Positions 53,439 through 62,313 of a stretch of 64,000 nucleotides of DNA are shown in pieces (positions within the stretch are counted from its first letter, which is position 1; every line of letters begins with the position of its first letter). The position numbers and the translations under genes are program-made. The DNA comes from DATBVX01 sp963810775 (GTDB lineage Bacteria; Pseudomonadota; Gammaproteobacteria; Steroidobacterales; Steroidobacteraceae). The notes beneath the pieces were generated by a model. The model worked only from the letters and a program-made list of their open reading frames with translations. It did not search any database and was not told where the DNA came from. Location of the stretch: contig CAWEOT010000018.1 in assembly GCA_963810775.1 (NCBI GenBank), forward strand, positions 1-64,000. The letters are read 5' to 3'.

Positions 53439-54416
53439 ATGAGCCAGCCCGGGCACAACCCCAAGTTCAGCTGGCACGCGGGTGAAGTTGCGATTCAGCG
53501 CACTGTCGGCGTCGCCGAGAGAATGGCGCGCCACGCGTCCAGCATCGTTCGTGATCATCTGCCCGAGCAGCATCGCAATTTCTATCCGCACCTTCCGTTC
53601 GTCGTGCTGGGCAGCGTCGAGGCAAACGGCGATGCGTGGGCGACATTGCGTGCTGGCAAACCCGGGTTCGTACATTCTCCGGATGCTTCGTTGCTGCGCG
53701 TGGAGACACCGCGCGATCCAAGCGATCCCGCAGAGCAAGGTCTGGACGACGGCAACGCAACCGCGTTGCTCGGCATTGAGCTGAGCACGCGACGGCGTAA
53801 TCGCGCCAACGGTTCGATTCGCAGAACGAGCGCTGACCAGTTCGACATCCGGGTCGAGCAGGCCTTTGGCAATTGCCCAAAGTACATTCAAGTGCGCGAT
53901 TTCGAGTTTGTCCGCGACCCTGGCGCGCTGCCGCACGAGCCCGCGAGGTATCTCGCCCGCATCGATGACCGCGCCCGAGCATTGATCGCGGGTGCCGATA
54001 CGTTTTTCGTCACCTCCTACGTCGATCGCGACGAAGGGCGACAGGTGGACGTGTCTCATCGCGGTGGCAAGTCGGGTTTTGTGCGGCTGGGCGGGGATGG
54101 CGTGCTCACAATTCCCGACTTCACCGGCAACCGATTTTTCAACACCCTCGGCAACCTGCTCGTGAATCCAAAGGCCGGCCTGGTGTTCGTGGATTTCCAC
54201 ACCGGCGACCTGCTGCAGCTATCCGGAGACGCGGAAGTCCTGCTCGACTCGCCCGAGACCGCCGCATTCCTCGGTGCCGAGCGCTTCTGGCGATTTACAG
54301 CTCGGCGCCTCGTCTATCGCGCCAACGCCGTGCCGCTGCGCTGGACGCTCCGCGAGTGGTCACCTAATTCACTCGCGACCGGAGAATGGGGAATGGCAGC
54401 TGGGGCGTCGCGATAG
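53439..54416 (+). CDS. Pyridoxamine 5'-phosphate oxidase-like flavin-binding protein
   Basis: The 325-residue cytosolic protein has two split-barrel halves: FVVLGSVEANGDAWATLRAG near residue 50, and FVTSYVDRDEGRQVDVSHRG then GGDGVLTIPDFTGNRFFNTL near 190-225. The latter is the FMN-binding segment of the PNPOx-like superfamily. Related proteins are found fused to or beside oxidoreductases; the reaction is unknown. It starts 12 bases after the EamA stop. Confidence 0.8.
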   Translation: MSQPGHNPKFSWHAGEVAIQRTVGVAERMARHASSIVRDHLPEQHRNFYPHLPFVVLGSVEANGDAWATLRAGKPGFVHSPDASLLRVETPRDPSDPAEQGLDDGNATALLGIELSTRRRNRANGSIRRTSADQFDIRVEQAFGNCPKYIQVRDFEFVRDPGALPHEPARYLARIDDRARALIAGADTFFVTSYVDRDEGRQVDVSHRGGKSGFVRLGGDGVLTIPDFTGNRFFNTLGNLLVNPKAGLVFVDFHTGDLLQLSGDAEVLLDSPETAAFLGAERFWRFTARRLVYRANAVPLRWTLREWSPNSLATGEWGMAAGASR

Positions 54417-54439
54417 CTGGCGACGGGTGTGCGTTGCCG

Positions 54440-55333
54440 TCACTCGAAGAACGCGAAGCTACGGCACTCGATGCTATGCCGAGGTTTCGCATCCGGAAAG
54501 GTCGTATCGCGAAATGCAGTATGGGGCACGCGCATGGCCCGGGATCGATCGCTGTCGTGGAACTTGAGCAGCACGACTTCATCACGCGTCAGGTGCGAGA
54601 AGTACCACCAGCGATGATTCGGGTTGTAGTGAAATATCGCGGCCGCGATCAAGGAATCCTCGTCGGGCATGTCGCGAAGCATGGTCTGCTCGTCGGGAAT
54701 CTGATCCACGATATGCAGCGTGTTCCGGGTCCCCTCGTCGACTCCGACGCTGCGGGCATCGCAGAGCGCCAGCGGCCAGTCCTGCGGCGGATCCGAAAAT
54801 GCACGCCATAGGCTCGTAGCGATGAACCTGGAGTAACCTTTCCCGCCCGGGAATGACTCTTCATAAATCTTGCGCGCCATCCGTTCCGCGACTTGTGGCA
54901 TGAAGTCGACGTGCGCTTCACTCGCCGGCGGTTGCACGCCGCCGCTGTGGGTATAGCCCACGGTTTGCTCGTATTTGGGCAGGTCGCCTGAAGTGCGGAT
55001 CATCCAGCCCCTGGACACAACGCGAGTTGCACCGGTCAACGTCTTGATCGCTTCCTCGACTTCTCCGGGATAGACCCGATCGACCTCGTCCTTGTCGAAG
55101 AAATCCTTCACCGAGCTGGGGCGTTCCGCCACGACGAAGCCGTGAACATCCAGGCTGAAGTGATCCTTGAGGGCGCGTCCATCACGGATTGCTACAGCGT
55201 GCGTTCGATACTGACCGGTGTTGCGCTCGGCGCCGGGTGCGACGAAGCGTCGATTGATCAGCGAGTCCCGCGTCACATAGCTGATCGCGGCCTCAACGGC
55301 CCTGGCATCACTTTCGTCCACCGAGTTCCCCAT
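54440..55333 (-). CDS. CmcJ/NvfI-like oxidoreductase family protein
   Basis: This 297-residue protein shows INRRFVAPGAERNTGQYRTH, then FSLDVHGFVVAE, PLALCDARSVGVDE, FHYNPNHRWWYFSHLTRDEV and the final PHTAFRDTTFP with RHSIECRSFAFF. These are marks of the CmcJ/NvfI group, named from cephamycin and novofumigatonin biosynthesis. His and Asp residues for a metal site (SEAHVD; HSIE) are present but the exact reaction is unclear. It is probably cytosolic and followed at short distance upstream by DDAH. Confidence 0.7.
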   Translation of the reverse strand: MGNSVDESDARAVEAAISYVTRDSLINRRFVAPGAERNTGQYRTHAVAIRDGRALKDHFSLDVHGFVVAERPSSVKDFFDKDEVDRVYPGEVEEAIKTLTGATRVVSRGWMIRTSGDLPKYEQTVGYTHSGGVQPPASEAHVDFMPQVAERMARKIYEESFPGGKGYSRFIATSLWRAFSDPPQDWPLALCDARSVGVDEGTRNTLHIVDQIPDEQTMLRDMPDEDSLIAAAIFHYNPNHRWWYFSHLTRDEVVLLKFHDSDRSRAMRVPHTAFRDTTFPDAKPRHSIECRSFAFFE

Positions 55334-55356
55334 CAGCCTGTTCCTGATCCGAGGCT

Positions 55357-56157
55357 CTACAAGACTGCAACCGGCGAGGCCGGTTGTCCACCCGGTGCAT
55401 CCAACAGGATGGACATGCACGTCAACCCGCCCTCCGCGCGATGAAATTCGCTCAGCTCGAGAAGGCGCGGCGTGAATCCCTGCGATTCGACACGCTTCGC
55501 AGTGCGCGGATAGCTCGAGGACATGAGCAGGCGCTGTCCCACGTGCAACGCGCTCGCGCCCTGCTCCTGCGGATCGACCTCTACCTGCGCGTACGGCGCG
55601 AACAATTCGCGCGGAATCCAATGTGGATTGATCAACACTGTGTCATGCCCCAAAGACGTCACGCCCGACTTGAGATGCAGACAACCGGAGACCGCCGCGG
55701 GCACGACTTCATAGTTGCGTGGGCGCAGCAGTGTCGTCAGGTAATCGATCGCCGCATAGTTGGTCCGCTTGCTGCGCCCGACATAGATGCGACGGCCCAT
55801 TGTCAGGATGTCGCCGCCGTCGAAATGAACCTGGGGCGGCGGATACGCCAGCTCGCAGTAGTTGCTCAGGACTGCGGCGACTGCAGCCGCCTCGGGACGG
55901 CGTGATTCGGCGCCGGAGCGTGCAATGACTGCCAGGGATCCAAGTACCAGCGCAGTGTCCTCGATGAACACGGAGTCTGGCAGCTCGGGAGCCACCGGCA
56001 CTTCGGCAATCCTGGCGCCAGCGTCCGTCAGCGCCTGTACGTAGCGAGCGTGCTGCTGCTGCGCCAGGGCGAAGTCGATCGGCTCCCGCCCGATGTGTGA
56101 GCGCTCGCCCTGCTGCAGGGCGGGACTCGGTGGGCGAACGAGGGCTATCAGGCGCAT
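55357..56157 (-). CDS. Dimethylarginine dimethylaminohydrolase (DDAH) family protein
   Basis: DDAH hydrolyses methylated arginine to citrulline and methylamines. The 266-residue protein has the guanidino-hydrolase pentein fold: PDSVFIEDTALVLGSLAVI near residue 60, FDGGDILTMGRRIYVGRSKR, the catalytic His in SGCLHLKSGVTSLG and the nucleophile Cys247 in GGLTCMSIL. The ATG lies two bases after AAGAA. Citrulline produced here could in principle enter the arginine deiminase pathway encoded at 17396, but the genes are far apart. Confidence 0.9.
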   Translation of the reverse strand: MRLIALVRPPSPALQQGERSHIGREPIDFALAQQQHARYVQALTDAGARIAEVPVAPELPDSVFIEDTALVLGSLAVIARSGAESRRPEAAAVAAVLSNYCELAYPPPQVHFDGGDILTMGRRIYVGRSKRTNYAAIDYLTTLLRPRNYEVVPAAVSGCLHLKSGVTSLGHDTVLINPHWIPRELFAPYAQVEVDPQEQGASALHVGQRLLMSSSYPRTAKRVESQGFTPRLLELSEFHRAEGGLTCMSILLDAPGGQPASPVAVL

Positions 56158-56312
56158 TTCTTGCAAATCTACCTGCGGTGAGGACTGCGAACCGCAAAAT
56201 ATCACGCGTTCGCATGTCGGATTCTGCCGCCTGCGGCAGTCCTACGTTAAGGCTGCCGATTGGCGTCAAGACTTAAGGAGCATCGCGTCATGCAGCGTGG
56301 CTCGCGGTCTCA

Positions 56313-56723
56313 TTACAGCGCAGCGATGTAGTCCGCAGGCAAGCCGACCTTCTGGGCAACGGCGCGCAGCTTCAGTGTGTATTCCGGATTGGCCTCGCCG
56401 GGCGCTGGCGGGTCCGCAAGGTTGTAACAGAGCGCGGCAACAACCCCTCCCGTCGCGAGGTGAGCGAGGACGGCCTGCGGCTTGTAAGCCTCAAGTCCCG
56501 GTTGCGAATAGAGCCGTTGCAGGTCCGCGAGCGTGAGCGACATGAGGATGCCATGCACGCGACTTGCAGCACTTGGCACGAGCGTTGCTCGCTTGCCAAT
56601 GCGAAGTGCGAAATCGTCGAGCCAGGCGAGCTCGAGGTTCTCAGGCGCCATCCCCTGCGCGCGAAGCAGGTCCTCATCCATGAACAGCCCGTAGAAAAAT
56701 ACTTCGGCGCGTCGACCCGGCAT
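56313..56723 (-). CDS. Gamma-glutamylcyclotransferase-like protein
   Basis: This 136-residue protein starts with FFYGLFMDEDLLRAQG, equivalent to the YGSNM-type loop of the GGCT fold, and contains RIGKRATLVPSAASRVHGIL. The catalytic glutamate is not obvious, so it may bind rather than cyclise glutamyl compounds. It is 33 bases downstream of the RidA gene on the same strand. Confidence 0.6.
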   Translation of the reverse strand: MPGRRAEVFFYGLFMDEDLLRAQGMAPENLELAWLDDFALRIGKRATLVPSAASRVHGILMSLTLADLQRLYSQPGLEAYKPQAVLAHLATGGVVAALCYNLADPPAPGEANPEYTLKLRAVAQKVGLPADYIAAL

Positions 56724-56756
56724 CGTGGCTGCCCCGTAGCGTGTTGCGTGACGCTC

Positions 56757-57212
56757 CTAGCTCACTTCCACGATCATCTCAATCTCCACGCACGCCCCCA
56801 GCGGAATCTGCGCTACGCCAAACGCGCTGCGCGCGTGCCGCCCGCGCTCGCCGAATACCGCCAGTAGCAGCTCCGAACAGCCGTTTGCGACCAGGTGCTG
56901 CTCGGTGAAAGTCGGCGTGGAGTTCACGAGGCACATGACTTTCAGAATACGCGTCACGCGATTGAGATCGCCGAGATGCTCATGAAGTGTCGCGAGCAGA
57001 TCGATTGCGATGCTGCGCGCGGCGGCCTGGCCATCCTGCGTGGACAACTCACGCCCGAGCTGACCAGAGAGCGGTTTGCCTTCCTTGCGAGCGATGTGGC
57101 CTGACACGAACACGACGTTGTCTGTCTGCGCTGCCATACAAAAGGCCGCCACCGGTTTGATGGCCGGAGGCAAAACGATGTTTAGCTGCCCAAGTTGTTC
57201 GTACGGACTCAT
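56757..57212 (-). CDS. RidA/YjgF-family enamine/imine deaminase
   Basis: RidA hydrolyses reactive enamines such as 2-aminoacrylate formed by threonine and serine dehydratases. The 151-residue protein, longer than the 128-residue core, shows VFVSGHIARKEGKPLSGQLG, RILKVMCLVNSTPTF, the arginine region GRHARSAFGV and the C-terminal CVEIEMIVEV. It belongs to the longer RidA subgroup. The remnant of a dehydratase immediately upstream fits the classical pairing. Confidence 0.88.
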   Translation of the reverse strand: MSPYEQLGQLNIVLPPAIKPVAAFCMAAQTDNVVFVSGHIARKEGKPLSGQLGRELSTQDGQAAARSIAIDLLATLHEHLGDLNRVTRILKVMCLVNSTPTFTEQHLVANGCSELLLAVFGERGRHARSAFGVAQIPLGACVEIEMIVEVS

Positions 57213-57234
57213 GAGCCGTTCTCCCGTCGCATGA

Positions 57235-57370
57235 TCACAAGGTCACCGCATCCGTGTTGCCGCCGCAGATGACGATGCCGACGCGCTCGTCACGTCGCGG
57301 ACGATACGCCCCACTCAGCAGCGTAGCCATCACCGCAGCGCCGCCGGGTTCGGCAGCGATACGGGCTCTA
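57235..57370 (-). pseudogene. Threonine/serine dehydratase remnant, C-terminal end
   Basis: The minus-strand frame ARIAAEPGGAAVMATLLSGA, then YRPRRDERVGIVICGGNTD and a TGA, matches the last 45 residues of fold-II PLP dehydratases. EPGGAA and the GGN phosphate loop end are recognisable. The rest of the gene was lost to the left flank of the hydrolase at 57444. It lies just upstream of RidA on the same strand. Confidence 0.72.
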
Positions 57371-57443
57371 GCTGAAAGTTGACGCCCACGATGGGGCTGT
57401 GCGTGAATGCCCGCACAACAATGAACGGTTGGGGATCGCCGTT

Positions 57444-59423
57444 ATGTCACTTTCATTCATCCAGCGATCGGCGTGGCTTGCGGCGTTACTTCTCGTCGCA
57501 TCTCTTGCCCACGGTGCGCCGCCGAAATCCATCCTGGTAGGCACTCTCAACCTCAAGTTCTGCAACGAGGACTACCAGGGCTATTGCGGTTCGATCAAGC
57601 GACCTCTCGATCCCACTGGAGGCATCAAAGGCACCATCAACGTCGGCTTCGAGTACTACCCGCGACACGATCAAACGCGCCCGGCCCTCGGCACGATACT
57701 GCCCCAGGAAGGCGGTCCCGGGTATTCCTCTACTGGCACTCGAGATGCGTACATCAACATCTTCGAGCCGCTACGCGACCGTCGCGACATCGTGATCGTC
57801 GACAAGCGCGGCACGGGTACTTCCGGCGCGCTCAACTGCCAGAAGATTCAGACCGGTGACCCCAATGATCCGGCCGGGCTCAAGGCCTGTGCCAAGAAGC
57901 TCGGCGACAAGGCCTGGCTCTACGGCACGACGCTCGCCGTCGGCGACATCGTCGCGGTGCTCGATGCGCTGCAGATTTCCGAGGTCGACTACTACGGCGA
58001 CAGTTACGGCACCTATGTCGGCCAGGTTTTCGCTGCCCGTTACCCCAACCGTTTGCGCAGCATCATCCTCGACAGTGCGTATCCGGTGCGCGCGCCGGAC
58101 GTCTGGTTTCCGACCGATTGGACCACCGGGCGCAATGGTCTCGACCTGGTGTGCATGCGATCGCCCTCGTGCCGTGTGTTGGGAGGCAAATCCACGGCGC
58201 GAATCGAAGCGTTGTTGAAGCAACTCAGGCGCAAACCGATCACTGGCGTTGCGCCCGATTCGGACGGGATACCCACCGAAACCACGGTGGACGTGTCGAT
58301 GTTATTTCTGCTTATGACGAACCTGGGCGCTTCGCCGCTCACGTATCGCGATCTCGACGCCGCCGCGCGCGCCTGGTTCGATTCGCATGACGCAATTCCC
58401 TTGCTGCGCCTGGCCGCGGAATACAACACGCCGTTCGTCTCTGACCCGATCGATTTCAGCTACGCGCTGTATCAGGCCGTGGTCTGCGCCGAGTACCCGT
58501 TGCACTACGACCTGAACGCGTCTCCGGCGCAGCGGCGCAAGCAATACGACAGCGCGATCGCGGACGCACGCGCGAATCGACCTGATCTCTTCGCGCCGTT
58601 CACGATCGATGAGGCGCTAGCATCCAACGCTAACTTTACGCCGCTGGCAACTTGCCTCGACTGGCCCAAGCCCCTGCCGGCCTACCCGCAGGGCGATCCC
58701 CTGCCCGCGCATCCCGTTTTTCCCGCCGTGCCGACGCTGGTGCTGTCCGGAGATCTGGATTCCGTCACGTCGCCCCAGGATGCTATTCAGGCAGCGAGTC
58801 AGTTCCCGAATGTCGTCCATCTGTTCGTTCCGAACCTCACACACGTCACCGCGTGGACATTCAGCGACGTCGCCCTGCTTCCGCACGGCGGCGATCTGAC
58901 CCATTGCGTGCAGCGAATCGTGCGACGGTTCGTGGTGAAACTCTCGACAGGCGATACGAGCTGCATCCCGAACGTGCGTCCGATTCGTGCGGTACCCCAT
59001 TTTGTGGAGCGCGCAGATGACCTGGCCCCCGCGGGTGCTCTGAAAGGCAACGAAGCCGGGCCACGTGAGCTCAGAATTGTTTCCGCCGCAGTGGAAACAG
59101 TAGGTGATGTCTTCGCGCGCTTCCTCGTTACTTTCGGTATCGGCAGTGGACTGCGCGGTGGCGAGTTCACTTACGAGATCACACCGAACGGGTATGACTT
59201 CGTTCTCGATCACGTGCGCTGGACCGAGGACCTGGAGGTCTCCGGCACGATCACCTGGAACATGAACAACGACGATGTTCTTGCGCACGTTCGCCTGTTC
59301 CAGGATGGGCGGCGTATCGGCCGTCTCGATATTGCGTGGGATGACGGGCGACGCAATGCGGTCGCCTCGATCTCGGGCAACATCGGCGCTGCGAGCGTTG
59401 CAGCGCGACGCATAGCACCTTGA
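57444..59423 (+). CDS. Exported alpha/beta hydrolase, tripeptidyl-aminopeptidase-like (S33)
   Basis: This 659-residue protein has a signal peptide (residues 1-27). The alpha/beta fold shows the oxyanion region LPQEGGPGYSSTG, VIVDKRGTGTSG, the nucleophile Ser187 in YYGDSYGTYVGQ and the TAP-like C-terminal part (PTLVLSGDLDSVTS for the Asp, FVPNLTHVTA for the His). About 120 further residues form a beta-rich domain not normally present in this family. I chose the ATG after TTGGGGA because it gives the signal peptide at the very start. It probably trims peptides in the periplasm. Confidence 0.82.
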   Translation: MSLSFIQRSAWLAALLLVASLAHGAPPKSILVGTLNLKFCNEDYQGYCGSIKRPLDPTGGIKGTINVGFEYYPRHDQTRPALGTILPQEGGPGYSSTGTRDAYINIFEPLRDRRDIVIVDKRGTGTSGALNCQKIQTGDPNDPAGLKACAKKLGDKAWLYGTTLAVGDIVAVLDALQISEVDYYGDSYGTYVGQVFAARYPNRLRSIILDSAYPVRAPDVWFPTDWTTGRNGLDLVCMRSPSCRVLGGKSTARIEALLKQLRRKPITGVAPDSDGIPTETTVDVSMLFLLMTNLGASPLTYRDLDAAARAWFDSHDAIPLLRLAAEYNTPFVSDPIDFSYALYQAVVCAEYPLHYDLNASPAQRRKQYDSAIADARANRPDLFAPFTIDEALASNANFTPLATCLDWPKPLPAYPQGDPLPAHPVFPAVPTLVLSGDLDSVTSPQDAIQAASQFPNVVHLFVPNLTHVTAWTFSDVALLPHGGDLTHCVQRIVRRFVVKLSTGDTSCIPNVRPIRAVPHFVERADDLAPAGALKGNEAGPRELRIVSAAVETVGDVFARFLVTFGIGSGLRGGEFTYEITPNGYDFVLDHVRWTEDLEVSGTITWNMNNDDVLAHVRLFQDGRRIGRLDIAWDDGRRNAVASISGNIGAASVAARRIAP

Positions 59424-59607
59424 GACCTCGTAGTCGAACCTGCTAGCGGGCTCATCCACGGCCACGCAGGATTGGCGCCGCTGCATCGCAGCCGGCATTA
59501 GTTCGGCACGTTGAGTCGCGCGCGTAGCACGCCGTAAAATCGAACCGGGCACCCATCATGGACGCGTCGAGCTTCATCCGCTCGACCGCTCGATGTCTGA
59601 GTAAGGA

Positions 59608-61248
59608 ATGCTGAACGACCTGGAACAGGGCCGCGCACACTACGCGCGGCGTGCTTGGCTGGATGCGTTTGCATCACTATCGCGGGCCGACAAGGGAAGC
59701 CATCTCGATGGCGAAGATCTCGAGCGCCTGGCGACGGCGGCATATCTCACCGGGTACGACGACGAATATCTCGCCGCGCTCGATCGCGCGCATCGCGCGC
59801 ATGTCGACGCCGGCGCAGGATTGCGCGCCGCCCGCTGCGCATTCTGGCTCGGACTGCGATATCTATTTCGTGGCGAGGTTGGTCCAGCCACCGGCTGGTT
59901 CGCACGCGCGCAACGACTCCTCCAGCATGAGCACGACGAGTGCGTCGAGCAGGGCTACCTGCTGTTGCCGCAGGCACAACAGCAGATCAATGCCGGCGAT
60001 TCACAGGTCGCGTACGACATCGCAGCGCGCGCAGCAGCAATCGGCGAGCGCTGCGGCGAACCTGACCTCATCGCCATCGCGCGCCATCTGCAGGGACGAA
60101 CCCTGCTGGACCAGGGGCAGATCGAGCCGGGTCTCACGCTCCTCGACGAGGCGATGGTGGCGGTCACCGCCGGAGAGCTGTCGCCGATCGTGACAGGCCT
60201 GATCTATTGCAGCGTCATCGAGGGATGCCAACAGGTGTACGCACTCGGTCGGGCCCGTGAGTGGACCACGGCTTTGGCGCAGTGGTGCGACGAGCAGCCT
60301 GAACTCGTCGCCTTCACCGGAATCTGCCGAGTACATCGGGCGGAGATCATGCAGTTGCACGGCGCCTGGCGCGAAGCGACCGAGGAGGCGCAACGCGCTT
60401 GCGAACGCTGCATTCAGACGGGGAGCCGCCAGACTGTCGCCGCGGCGTTCTACCAGCAGGCCGAGATCCATCGTCTGCGAGGAGACTTCGTCGCAGCCGA
60501 GGAAGCCTATCGCAACGCAAGCGAATGGGGTCGCGATCCGCAACCGGGCCTTGCGTTGGTGCGGTTGGCGCAAGGTCGCAGCGATGTCGCGGCCGCAGCG
60601 ATGCGACGCGTGCTGAGCGGCACGAAGGATCCGCTCCAACGCACGCGTTTGTTGCCCGCACACACCGAGATCATGCTCGCCGTCGGGGATGTCGAGGAAG
60701 CACGCGCCGCAAGTGCTGAGCTGCGGGAGATCGCGCAACGCCTCGAAACGGGAACGCCAGGTGTGCTCGGAGCGATGGCTGCACAAGCAGAAGGCTCAGT
60801 TGCCCTCGCATCAGGACATTCTCAGGAGGCGCTCGTGGCGCTGCGGCGCGCCTGGCGAGTGTGGCAGCAGATCGATGCCACGTATCTCGCGGCATGTGTT
60901 CGTGTGCAACTGGGATTGGCCTGTCGAGCGTTGGGGGACGAGGACGGAAGCACGCTGGACTTCGAAGCCGCACGCGCTGCATTCGAGCGACTGGGCGCTG
61001 CATCTGACCTTGCTCGATTGGACTCACTCACCGCGAAGGCTGGTTCGAATGGTCATCGCGGACTCACTGTGCGCGAGCTGCAGGTGCTACGCCTCGTGGC
61101 TGAGGGGAAGACTAACAAGGTCATCGCGGCCGAACTTGTCCTGAGCGAAAAGACCATCGACCGGCATGTCAGCAAGATCTTCGACAAACTTGACGTCCCG
61201 TCGCGCGCTGCTGCCACCGCCTACGCATACGCGCACCAGCTGATCTGA
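59608..61248 (+). CDS. TPR-type LuxR-family transcriptional regulator
   Basis: This 546-residue protein consists of about 460 residues of TPR-like helical repeats (AFASLSRADKG, AQRLLQHEHDECVEQGYLLL, AMVAVTAGELSP). A LuxR/NarL-type helix-turn-helix domain ends it (LTVRELQVLRLVAEGKTNKV then IAAELVLSEKTIDRHVSKIF). There is no N-terminal ATPase domain of the MalT type. The start is ATG behind AAGGA. It stands before an alpha/beta hydrolase with an inverted repeat between, which is a plausible operator. Confidence 0.85.
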   Translation: MLNDLEQGRAHYARRAWLDAFASLSRADKGSHLDGEDLERLATAAYLTGYDDEYLAALDRAHRAHVDAGAGLRAARCAFWLGLRYLFRGEVGPATGWFARAQRLLQHEHDECVEQGYLLLPQAQQQINAGDSQVAYDIAARAAAIGERCGEPDLIAIARHLQGRTLLDQGQIEPGLTLLDEAMVAVTAGELSPIVTGLIYCSVIEGCQQVYALGRAREWTTALAQWCDEQPELVAFTGICRVHRAEIMQLHGAWREATEEAQRACERCIQTGSRQTVAAAFYQQAEIHRLRGDFVAAEEAYRNASEWGRDPQPGLALVRLAQGRSDVAAAAMRRVLSGTKDPLQRTRLLPAHTEIMLAVGDVEEARAASAELREIAQRLETGTPGVLGAMAAQAEGSVALASGHSQEALVALRRAWRVWQQIDATYLAACVRVQLGLACRALGDEDGSTLDFEAARAAFERLGAASDLARLDSLTAKAGSNGHRGLTVRELQVLRLVAEGKTNKVIAAELVLSEKTIDRHVSKIFDKLDVPSRAAATAYAYAHQLI

Positions 61249-61267
61249 CTCCTGCGGCCCTTTGAGG

Positions 61268-61307
61268 GAAATCACCCACGTCGCGTCAGGCGAACTTGGG
61301 TGATTTC
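61268..61307. repeat. Perfect 11-bp inverted repeat between the LuxR-type regulator and the hydrolase
   Basis: GAAATCACCCA (61268-61278) and TGGGTGATTTC (61297-61307) are separated by 18 bp. No T-run follows, so it is either an operator for the neighbouring regulator (arm centres about 29 bp apart) or a hairpin. It is 67 bp before the hydrolase start. Confidence 0.6.
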
Positions 61308-61374
61308 GCCGAAGCGCGCCCCAGTTCCTTGGCGTAGCGTCCTGCGCACCGACTCTGCAGCGTAGGAGACGCCG

Positions 61375-62310
61375 ATGAACACTCAGGAACCGATTCGCAC
61401 CAGCCACAGCACGGGACCAGTCGATGCTGTGCTCACGGGCGAGGCTGCGCGCGAACGACTGCTCGCCTGGATGCCGGTCACCGAACGGCGCGTCACGCTC
61501 GCGGGAATCTCCACGGCAATCCTGGAAGGTGGTGACGGCCCGCCGGTCGTGTTGCTGCATGGCCCAGGCGCGTATGCGGCCCACTGGATGCGGATAATTC
61601 CCGGCCTCGTCGGCAGCCATCGCGTGATCGCGCCTGACTTGCCGGGTCACGGCGCCTCCGCAGTGATCGACGGTGCACTCGATGCAAAACAAGTGCTGGC
61701 GTGGCTTCGCGAGCTGATTGCGCACACCTGCAAGTCGCCACCGGTACTCGTGGGAGAACTCGTCGCCGGCGCGATCGCGGCTCGCTTCGCGTCCGAGCAA
61801 GGCAGCGCGCTGGCCGGACTCGTGCTGGCAGACACGTTTGGCCTGGCTCCTTTCGAGCCGGCTCCTGAATTTGCGCAGGCCCTGTCGGAATTTCTCACTG
61901 ACCCGGACATCGACACGCATGAGAAGTTGTGGCGTTACTGCGCCCACGACCTGCAGGCGCTGCGCGCGCGGATGGGGCACCGCTGGGACCCGTTCCAGGC
62001 CTACAACCTCGATCGGGCGCGCACGTCCGGGGTGCAGGCAGCGGTCCACAAACTGATGGAGCTGTTCGGGTTTCCGGCGATTCCGCCGGCGGACCTCGCG
62101 CGCATCGGGGTGCCCACAACACTCATTTGGGGGCGCCACGATCTCGCCACGCGCCTGCAAATCGCCGAAAGCGCGAGCGCGCGTTACGGTTGGTCCCTGC
62201 ATGTGATCGAACACGCCAATGACGCTCCGCCGATCGAACAGCCGGAAACGTTCCTGCGCGCGTTGCAATCCGCGCTCGCCACTTCCCGATCGAAGCAGCG
62301 CGAGGAGTGA
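61375..62310 (+). CDS. Alpha/beta-hydrolase-fold protein lacking the usual nucleophile serine
   Basis: This 311-residue cytosolic protein shows PPVVLLHGPGAYAAHWMRII and VIAPDLPGHGAS, the classical start of the fold, and a late IGVPTTLIWGRHD strand. The nucleophile elbow, normally G-x-S-x-G, reads PPVLVGELVAGAIAARFA near residues 123-140, so the serine is replaced by leucine. It may be non-catalytic, for example a ligand-binding partner of the regulator in front. It starts 67 bp after the inverted repeat and is followed by the haloperoxidase-like gene after three bases. Confidence 0.75.
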   Translation: MNTQEPIRTSHSTGPVDAVLTGEAARERLLAWMPVTERRVTLAGISTAILEGGDGPPVVLLHGPGAYAAHWMRIIPGLVGSHRVIAPDLPGHGASAVIDGALDAKQVLAWLRELIAHTCKSPPVLVGELVAGAIAARFASEQGSALAGLVLADTFGLAPFEPAPEFAQALSEFLTDPDIDTHEKLWRYCAHDLQALRARMGHRWDPFQAYNLDRARTSGVQAAVHKLMELFGFPAIPPADLARIGVPTTLIWGRHDLATRLQIAESASARYGWSLHVIEHANDAPPIEQPETFLRALQSALATSRSKQREE

Positions 62311-62313
62311 AGC

